Made by a program: the position numbers and the translations under genes | Part shown: in pieces, positions 27,401 to 33,061 of the stretch | Layout of the letters: the number at the start of each line of letters is the position of its first letter | Numbering within the stretch: position 1 is the first letter of the stretch | The notes under the pieces: generated by a model | Seen by the model: the letters and a program-made list of their open reading frames with translations, nothing else | The model's database searches: none | What the model was told of the DNA's origin: nothing | NCBI GenBank assembly: GCA_039922495.1 | Contig: JBDTEO010000004.1 | Location: 1 to 33,061 of the forward strand | Reading direction: 5' to 3' | Source: JALYYC01 sp039922495 | GTDB lineage: Bacteria > Chloroflexota > Dormibacteria > CF-121 | DNA: 33,061 nucleotides

Positions 27401-27736
27401 ATGAGCGAGCAGAGCCAGAAGGGCAATCGATCCTACTCGGACATCCTCAAGCTCAACCAGGAGGTGGTCTTAAACCTCCAGGGGCTGATCGAGGAACACG
27501 ATGCGCGCAAGAAGGAGCTCGAGGAGCTGAAGTATTCCTTCGACCAGGCCCAGGCTGAAATGTCCCGGCTCCAGGAGGAGCTACGCCATGCCAACCAGCG
27601 CGACGCGGAACGGCACGAGCAGCTACGGCAGCTGGAACAGGAGCGCGTCGACCAGCTGGGCGCGATGAGCGCGCACCTCGACGCGATGCGGGCGGCGGTT
27701 GACCGCTACCTGCAGCAAGGGCGGAAGGCCGCTTGA
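27401..27736 (+). CDS. Short coiled-coil protein of the signalling cluster
   Basis: 111 aa, almost wholly helical and highly charged. The N-terminal motif NRSYSDILKLNQEVVLNLQ reappears in the next gene as ARSFADILQQNQDFIAHLQ. The mid segment RLQEELRHANQRDAERHEQL also has a close counterpart there. It ends AVDRYLQQGRKAA. No enzymatic residue. It is best read as a short paralogue or adaptor able to form mixed coiled coils with the long protein. Stop (TGA) overlaps the TTG start of the next gene. Confidence 0.85.
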   Translation: MSEQSQKGNRSYSDILKLNQEVVLNLQGLIEEHDARKKELEELKYSFDQAQAEMSRLQEELRHANQRDAERHEQLRQLEQERVDQLGAMSAHLDAMRAAVDRYLQQGRKAA

Positions 27737-30180
27737 GTCCGGAAACGCCAAAAGCCAGGTCCTTCGCTGACATCCTGCAGCAGAACCAGGACTTCATCGC
27801 GCACCTCCAAACGCTGCAGGACGACATCGCTGCGCAGCTGGCCCAGAAAGAGGAAGAGCTGGCCGCCGCCCAGCAGCAGATGGCCGCCAAGCAGCGTGAG
27901 CTCGACGAGATGCAGGACGCCCAGCTGCAATGGGCCATGGACCGCCAGGCCCTGCTGGACCAGCACGGCTCGCTCACGCAGGCGCACCAGGACCTCGAGC
28001 AGAGCCATGACAAGGCGCGCGTCGACCTGGCCCGCCTGCAGGAGGACGTGTTACGCGCCAAGGGGCGCGACGACGAACGGCGCAGCCAGCTCCGGCAGCT
28101 GGAGCAAGAACGGATGCAGCTCCAGCAGAAGTTCGAAACCGACGGAAAGAAAATTACCGCCGAGCTCAAGACGGTTCAGGGCGACCTGGACAGCCTTCAG
28201 ACCGCGCAGCTGCAATGGGCGATGGATCGAGAGTCCCTGCTCAAGGATCGGGATGAGGCGGTCGCACGGCTGGCGCAGCTGGAGACGGAGTGGCAGGCGG
28301 CCCGCGCCGACCTGACCAAGCAGCGGACGGAGTTGACCGAGGCGAACGCAAAACTGCAGCAGCAGCTCAAGGGATTGCAGGCGGAGATCGAGCCGCTCAA
28401 GGCGTCTCGCGACAAATGGCAGACGGAGCGCCAGCGGCTGATCGGCGACGTCGCCCGTCTCGAGCAGGAATCGCAGTCGTCCGAAGCGCAGTTCAAGGCC
28501 GACCGGAAGCTGTTGCAGACGCAGTTGGAAGAGGCGCGCAAGAAGGGCGCCGAGCTCGACAAGGCGGAGGCTGAGTTCCAGCGCGTCAGTGACGAGCGCT
28601 CGGCCCTGCTCACCAAGGTCAAGGCCCTGGAGAAAGACTGGCAGAGCCGCGAGGCCTCGATCGCCGAAGAGAAGGCCGGCTTAAAGAAGCAGGTCCAGGA
28701 CGTCAACGCCAAGCTGGCCGCGACCCAGCAGGACTACGAGAAGCTCAAGGGACTCCACGACGATCTGGCGGGCGAGACTGGACGCAAGGCGGAAGAGTGG
28801 ACCGCCCGGGAGCAGCGGCTCACCTCGGAAAAGAACCAGCTCAAGGTCGACCTGGAGCGGGTGCAAGGGCAACTCTCCGACATGATGACGCAAACCAATG
28901 AGCTCCAGAGCCGGCGCGCCAACGAGTCCAAGGAGCTGGAGCTCGCCTGGCAGCGGGAAAAGGCCTCGCTGAAGAGCCAGTTGGAAGAGGCGCGCAAGGC
29001 GGCCGGCAGCGGCCCGCCATCCAGCCAGGTCATCGCCCGCTACGAGGCGGAAAAGCGCGCCATGCAGGCGCAACTCGATGGGGTGCGAACCGAGCTCGCC
29101 TCGATGGGCAAGAACAAGGACTCCGGCCCCGGTCTGGTGCAGGCGCGGCGGGACTTCGAGGCCAAATTCCGGGTGATCTACGACCAGAGCCACGACCTCA
29201 ACTCGCCCCTCAACGCGATCGTCGGGTTTTCCGAGATCTTGCTCGACGAGAAGGGGAACAAGACCACGCCGGAAGAGCGGCGCGAGTTCGTGGCCCACAT
29301 CAACGAGAGCGGCAAGCGCCTGGTCGAGCACATCCGTGAGCTCATCGAGTTCGCCAAGCAGGAGTCCGGCATCCAGGAGCGTCCCGTGCAGATGCTGCCG
29401 CCGATCGGCGCCAGCACCAAGGCCCCGGTGATCCTGGTCGCGGACAACGACCCGTCGGTCAAAGAACGCATCGAGCCGTTCTTGAGCCACGCCGGCTATG
29501 AGGTTGTGATCGCGGCAAGTGCCCAGGAGGCGCTACGCAAGGCGGTGCAGCTCCAGCCGCTGGCCGTCTTGATCGATACCCAGCTGCCACCGAACGGCGG
29601 CAGCGGCCTCGTCTATGACCTGCGCCGAGAGTCGAAAACCAAGGACATCCCGATCGTCCTGACTTCGAAGGTGAACAAGGAATCGCTACCGTTTGATATC
29701 GGCCAGGCCGACTTCCTGACCAAGCCGATCGACCGCCAGCAGCTGCTGCAGATGATGGTCAAGTTCGACCTGCTGGCCGATGGCAAGCGAGGCAAGAAGA
29801 CGCCTTCCTCGATCTTGATCGTCGACGACGATCCGCAGAACATCCGGCTGATCAAGGCCATGCTGAAACCGTTCAACATGGAGGTCATGATCGCGGACGG
29901 TGGGAAAGCCGGCCTCGAAATCGCGATGAAGAAGAAGCCAGACCTGATCATCCTCGACCTCATGATGCCTGACGTCGACGGCTTCGAAGTCGTGTCCAAA
30001 CTGCGGGAGGACCCGGCGGCCGCCCAGATTCCGATCCTCATCTACACCGCGAAGAACATCACGAGTGAGGATCGCGAGCGACTCCAGGGCAATATCCAGA
30101 CGATCATCCAGAAGGGCGATTTCGGCAAAGATCGCTTCCTCGAGATGATCAACAACCTGCAAATCGCCCAAGCGAGTTAA
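27733..30180 (+). CDS. Long coiled-coil protein with DHp-like His domain lacking ATPase, plus two receivers
   Basis: 815 aa from TTG 27733 (4-bp overlap with the upstream stop). Residues about 20-460 are a continuous coiled coil with an internal repeat (AQLQWAMDRQALL and AQLQWAMDRESLL). A DHp-like domain (about 475-555) reads QSHDLNSPLNAIVGFSEIL: the His (H487) is kept, while the usual HELRTPLN becomes HDLNSPLN. No HATPase domain follows. Instead come receiver 1 (about 563-675; D615 in LIDTQLPPNGG, FLTKPID) and receiver 2 (about 690-805; D742 in ILDLMMPDVDG, IYTAKN). Thus it cannot autophosphorylate but could accept phosphate, like Spo0B-type phosphotransfer, or serve as a scaffold. No parallel known to me with certainty. 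Confidence 0.9.
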   Translation: MSPETPKARSFADILQQNQDFIAHLQTLQDDIAAQLAQKEEELAAAQQQMAAKQRELDEMQDAQLQWAMDRQALLDQHGSLTQAHQDLEQSHDKARVDLARLQEDVLRAKGRDDERRSQLRQLEQERMQLQQKFETDGKKITAELKTVQGDLDSLQTAQLQWAMDRESLLKDRDEAVARLAQLETEWQAARADLTKQRTELTEANAKLQQQLKGLQAEIEPLKASRDKWQTERQRLIGDVARLEQESQSSEAQFKADRKLLQTQLEEARKKGAELDKAEAEFQRVSDERSALLTKVKALEKDWQSREASIAEEKAGLKKQVQDVNAKLAATQQDYEKLKGLHDDLAGETGRKAEEWTAREQRLTSEKNQLKVDLERVQGQLSDMMTQTNELQSRRANESKELELAWQREKASLKSQLEEARKAAGSGPPSSQVIARYEAEKRAMQAQLDGVRTELASMGKNKDSGPGLVQARRDFEAKFRVIYDQSHDLNSPLNAIVGFSEILLDEKGNKTTPEERREFVAHINESGKRLVEHIRELIEFAKQESGIQERPVQMLPPIGASTKAPVILVADNDPSVKERIEPFLSHAGYEVVIAASAQEALRKAVQLQPLAVLIDTQLPPNGGSGLVYDLRRESKTKDIPIVLTSKVNKESLPFDIGQADFLTKPIDRQQLLQMMVKFDLLADGKRGKKTPSSILIVDDDPQNIRLIKAMLKPFNMEVMIADGGKAGLEIAMKKKPDLIILDLMMPDVDGFEVVSKLREDPAAAQIPILIYTAKNITSEDRERLQGNIQTIIQKGDFGKDRFLEMINNLQIAQAS

Positions 30181-30198
30181 CCGCATGGAGCGGCCGGC

Positions 30199-32460
30199 AT
30201 GATCGCGCTCGATCGCCAGCTGATCAGGCTTCGATTTCTGGCGCTCCTCATCCCGGTGGCCCTGCTGTTCTGGCTACCGTCGCGGTCGCTTCCGCTGACA
30301 CTGGCGTTGACCAGCCTGATGGCGGCGTACAACGGGGCCGCGCTGTTGGCATCGCGGCGGCGGGAAACCCGGCCCGGTAGCTGGCTCGCCGTGCTCCTGC
30401 TGGCCCTGGATCACCTGGTCTTCAGCGGCTGGATCCTCCTCTTTGCCTCCGAAACGGCGAGCATGCCGTATCTCCTTTATGCATTGGTTGCGGCGGAAGC
30501 CGTCTTCCGCTTTGACCTCTGGGGAGGGATCGCGACCAGCGTCTTCTTTACGAGCGGCATCATTCTCTTTCAAACCGGCGACCTCGGCTTCGCGATTTCC
30601 GTCCGCGATGCGGCCCTGCGGGCGATTCCGACGGTGGCCGCCATCACCGGGCTCGGCGCCGCCGTCCGCGCCACGAACACCGAGGTGCGAGGCACCCGCC
30701 GCCGGCTTCATCAGACGGAGCAGCTGCGCCGCGTGCTCGGTGAGCTGGTGGGGCAGCTGGACATGGGTCGCATGCTCTACACCGTGCTGCGATGCGGCAT
30801 GGAGATGCTCCAGATGGACTCCGGCGCGGTCGTGCTCCAGGATGACGAACGCGGCATCTTCATGCTCCGCGCCGTGGTCCACATGCCGGGAGCCGTGGAA
30901 GGGGATGCCGTCCCGGCCGGCGACGGGATCGTCGGGCGGGTAGTTCGTGAACGTCGCTTCGTGATGGCCACCGAGGCGCCGCTGTTCGATCTGCCCGTCA
31001 TGAACGGGCCGGCCTATGCGCGAACGTTTGGTACCCCGCTCCTACTCGACGCGAAGGTCTGCGGGGTGCTCCACCTCAACACGGCAGACCCGCAGCGCCG
31101 CCTCACCCGCTGGGAGGAGGAAGCCCTCGAGCTCCTCGCCCAACAGCTCTCGGTAGCCCTGCGCAATCTCCGGCTCTTCGAGGAAACCGAAAAACGGGCC
31201 CGGCGCCTCGAACTCTTGAACCAGTCGATCGATCAGATGAACCAGAAGCTGTTCGAGCCGGAGTTCCTCGACGTGGTCGCCACGGCCCTGACCGACCACC
31301 TCGGCCTCGCCGCGGCGCAGCTCTGGCTGGTGGACGGATCTGACGGCGCCCTCTATCGACGGGCCGGTCGTCACACGACCAGGCTCGCGCCTCCGGTGGC
31401 CGGTCGGGTCGAGCGAGGCATGACCGAGATCGGTCAGGTGGCGGAACTGCGGGTCCCGATCATCACCAACGACCCGGCGAACCACCGGCAGGTGTCACTC
31501 AATCCGTGGATGGGGGAGGAGGGTATCCAGGCCTTCGCCGGGTTTCCGTTGGTGGTTGGCGAGCAGTTGCTCGGCGTCCTCGCGATCTACCACCGCCGGC
31601 CGCTCGATCGGAACACGATCGAACTCCTGACGCTGTTCGCTCAGCATGCCGCGACGGCGATCCAGGAGGCGCACCTCTTCCACCTGGCGACCGAGCAGAC
31701 GGCGCGGCTGGGCGCCGTCAATGCCGAGCTGCACCGCGCCAATGAGCACAAATCCGAGTTCCTCGCCAACATGAGCCACGAACTCCGAACCCCGCTCAAC
31801 TCGATCCTCGGCTTCTCCCAGCTGCTGCTGGAGGGGGACGGGGGTGTGCTGTCGGGTGAGCAGCGTCAGGATGTCGAGATTATCGCCCAGAACGGTCACC
31901 ATCTCCTTTCGCTGATCAACGACCTCCTCGATATCTCCAAGCTCGAAGCCGGTAAGGCGCAGCTGCACAGGGGTGAAGTCGATATGGCGGCCCTGGTCGC
32001 GGCGTGCGTGGACAGCGTTGGGTCGCTCGCCAAGAACAAGCATCTCGCGTTGAGCCGAGCAGTCTCACCGGAGGTCGGCCCGGTCTTCGCCGACGGGCCC
32101 AAACTCAAGCAAGTGCTTCTCAACCTCCTCGGGAACGCCATCAAGTTCACCGAAACGGGTAGCGTGCGGGTGGTCGCGGAACGGCAGGGCGCGGACCTGC
32201 GGGTGAGCGTGCGCGACACCGGCATCGGCGTGCCGCCGGAGGACGTCGAGCGGATCTTCGACAGCTTTCAACAGGGCAATAGTGGAATGAGCGGGAAGTA
32301 CCAGGGCACCGGGCTCGGCCTCGCGATCTCCCGCCAACTGGTGGAGATGCACGGCGGACGCATCTGGGTCAAAAGCACCCCCGGGCAGGGAAGCACCTTT
32401 ACGTTCACGATCCCCCAGCGAGCGGCGCTGGACGCGATCGACCTGTCGGCGGCGGCATAG
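30199..32460 (+). CDS. Membrane sensor histidine kinase (multi-TM, GAF-GAF-HisKA-HATPase)
   Basis: 753 aa; ATG 30199 has GGAG at 30187-30190. The N-terminus (about 8-160) holds five to six hydrophobic helices, followed by two GAF domains (about 185-330, 345-495). The repeated exit helices read VALRNLRLFEETE and TAIQEAHLFHLATE. DHp with NMSHELRTPLNSILGFSQLL (H527) and an ATPase domain with LLNLLGNAIKF, DTGIGV and GTGLGLAISRQL. Same overall design as the first kinase but a different membrane domain. It lies 18 nt after the coiled-coil gene and is the last gene of the cluster, convergent with the transporter gene. Confidence 0.92.
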   Translation: MIALDRQLIRLRFLALLIPVALLFWLPSRSLPLTLALTSLMAAYNGAALLASRRRETRPGSWLAVLLLALDHLVFSGWILLFASETASMPYLLYALVAAEAVFRFDLWGGIATSVFFTSGIILFQTGDLGFAISVRDAALRAIPTVAAITGLGAAVRATNTEVRGTRRRLHQTEQLRRVLGELVGQLDMGRMLYTVLRCGMEMLQMDSGAVVLQDDERGIFMLRAVVHMPGAVEGDAVPAGDGIVGRVVRERRFVMATEAPLFDLPVMNGPAYARTFGTPLLLDAKVCGVLHLNTADPQRRLTRWEEEALELLAQQLSVALRNLRLFEETEKRARRLELLNQSIDQMNQKLFEPEFLDVVATALTDHLGLAAAQLWLVDGSDGALYRRAGRHTTRLAPPVAGRVERGMTEIGQVAELRVPIITNDPANHRQVSLNPWMGEEGIQAFAGFPLVVGEQLLGVLAIYHRRPLDRNTIELLTLFAQHAATAIQEAHLFHLATEQTARLGAVNAELHRANEHKSEFLANMSHELRTPLNSILGFSQLLLEGDGGVLSGEQRQDVEIIAQNGHHLLSLINDLLDISKLEAGKAQLHRGEVDMAALVAACVDSVGSLAKNKHLALSRAVSPEVGPVFADGPKLKQVLLNLLGNAIKFTETGSVRVVAERQGADLRVSVRDTGIGVPPEDVERIFDSFQQGNSGMSGKYQGTGLGLAISRQLVEMHGGRIWVKSTPGQGSTFTFTIPQRAALDAIDLSAAA

Positions 32461-32463
32461 CCG

Positions 32464-33057
32464 CTAGCCGAGCACGCCCGTGATCAGCGCCGCCGCCGCC
32501 AGGACCATGACGGCGGCGGCCACGAACTGGAGCTGCCGCTCGGGAATGATCGCCCCCAGCCGGTTCCCCAGGCCGACCGCGATCAGCGAGACCGCCCACA
32601 GCGCCAGCATGGCGCTGACAAAGACGATGACCGGCTCGCGATAGCGGGCCTGCAGCGCGGCGGTGGCCAGCTGGGTCAGGTCACCCCACTCCGCGATGAA
32701 GACCACCATGAAGGCCGTGACGAACGGGCGCCGGTGCTTTTGCTCTTCGCGCTCGATCACCTGCTCCTCCTTGACCTCGGAAGCCTTTACGTTCCGTCGG
32801 ATCACGACCGCTGCCATCACCAGGAAGAGCAGGCCGGCCGCGATCCGCACCGGTTGCCGAGGGAGGAGTCCGAACAGGGACCCGGCGAAGACCGCAACCG
32901 CGCTCTGGATCACAAAGGCGGCCGCCGCGCCCAGGAAGACCGGAGCCGGGCGGTGGCGGGTGGCGAGCAGAAGGGCGGCCAGCGCCGTCTTGTCCGGCAG
33001 TTCGAGTAGAAAGACCACGCCAAAGACACTGAGTCCGATCGTCAACGCGTGGGCCAT
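32464..33057 (-). CDS. TMEM165/GDT1 (UPF0016) cation transporter
   Basis: 197 aa with six predicted helices in two inverted halves. Each half carries the family E-x-G-D-[KR]-T motif in degenerate form: LELPDKTALAA (Pro instead of Gly) and IAEWGDLTQLAT (Leu instead of Lys/Arg). A charged cytoplasmic loop (KASEVKEEQVIEREEQKHRR) separates them. Relatives (Gdt1, MneA, cyanobacterial Mnx) move Mn2+ or Ca2+ across membranes, usually exporting Mn2+ in bacteria. The ATG at 33057 lies 4 bp from the window edge, so its upstream signals are not visible. Confidence 0.9.
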   Translation of the reverse strand: MAHALTIGLSVFGVVFLLELPDKTALAALLLATRHRPAPVFLGAAAAFVIQSAVAVFAGSLFGLLPRQPVRIAAGLLFLVMAAVVIRRNVKASEVKEEQVIEREEQKHRRPFVTAFMVVFIAEWGDLTQLATAALQARYREPVIVFVSAMLALWAVSLIAVGLGNRLGAIIPERQLQFVAAAVMVLAAAALITGVLG

Positions 33058-33061
33058 CGCG

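Overview
The window is GC-rich bacterial chromosome (strong G/C third-position bias, frequent GTG/TTG starts). It opens with the 3' end of a 23S rRNA gene and a complete 5S rRNA gene. About thirty protein genes follow, densely packed on both strands. I see no CRISPR array, insertion sequence, phage gene or tRNA. The mix of genes (DUF4349 lipoprotein, sortase with a TLxTC-type motif, KGG stress protein, N-succinylamino-acid racemase-like enzyme, GAF-rich histidine kinases) suggests a soil-type Terrabacteria lineage such as Chloroflexota or Dormibacterota. That placement is inference; the rRNA fragments would settle it.

Layout. 1-635: rRNA operon end, with an unrecognised small gene (664-1119) directly behind it. 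1144-5062 (minus): M20 peptidase, secreted lysozyme-like transglycosylase, GNAT transferase and enolase-superfamily racemase/OSBS. This resembles the D-to-L amino acid route through N-succinyl intermediates. 5095-8516: KGG stress protein, LapA-like membrane protein, GNAT, membrane-anchored LuxR regulator and HAD hydrolase. 8507-10009 (minus): a thioredoxin-like/NHL-propeller protein whose reading frame is interrupted by one in-frame UGA exactly where the family has the first Cys of its CxxC. 10068-19761: lipoprotein, EamA transporter, DUF1003 protein, kelch propeller, aldehyde dehydrogenase, DUF4349 lipoprotein, sortase, HU-like protein and acyl-CoA ligase. 19934-21960: cold-shock protein and a divergent arsenic locus (arsR-arsC on plus; an unlisted 48-codon Cys-containing small ORF plus arsM on minus) with a clear promoter/operator. 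22548-32460: a compact run of six signalling genes. 32464-33057: a TMEM165/GDT1-type cation transporter.

Two things stand out. First, the UGA at 9869-9871 is best explained as selenocysteine: the protein continues in frame upstream with the full family N-terminus (ending FWTFC-U-INCMH), and a 7-bp hairpin with an AGUU loop starts 18 nt after the UGA, with its loop 25 nt after it, fitting the bacterial SECIS geometry. Second, the 22.5-32.5 kb cluster looks like a self-contained multi-component phosphorelay. It has two membrane GAF-GAF histidine kinases, one cytoplasmic kinase with four receiver or receiver-like domains (only one with the phosphorylatable Asp), a stand-alone receiver, a short coiled-coil protein, and a long coiled-coil protein carrying a DHp-like His domain without an ATPase domain plus two receivers. 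The two coiled-coil proteins share an N-terminal motif and a mid-coil segment. No DNA-binding or enzymatic output domain is encoded, so its target is unknown.
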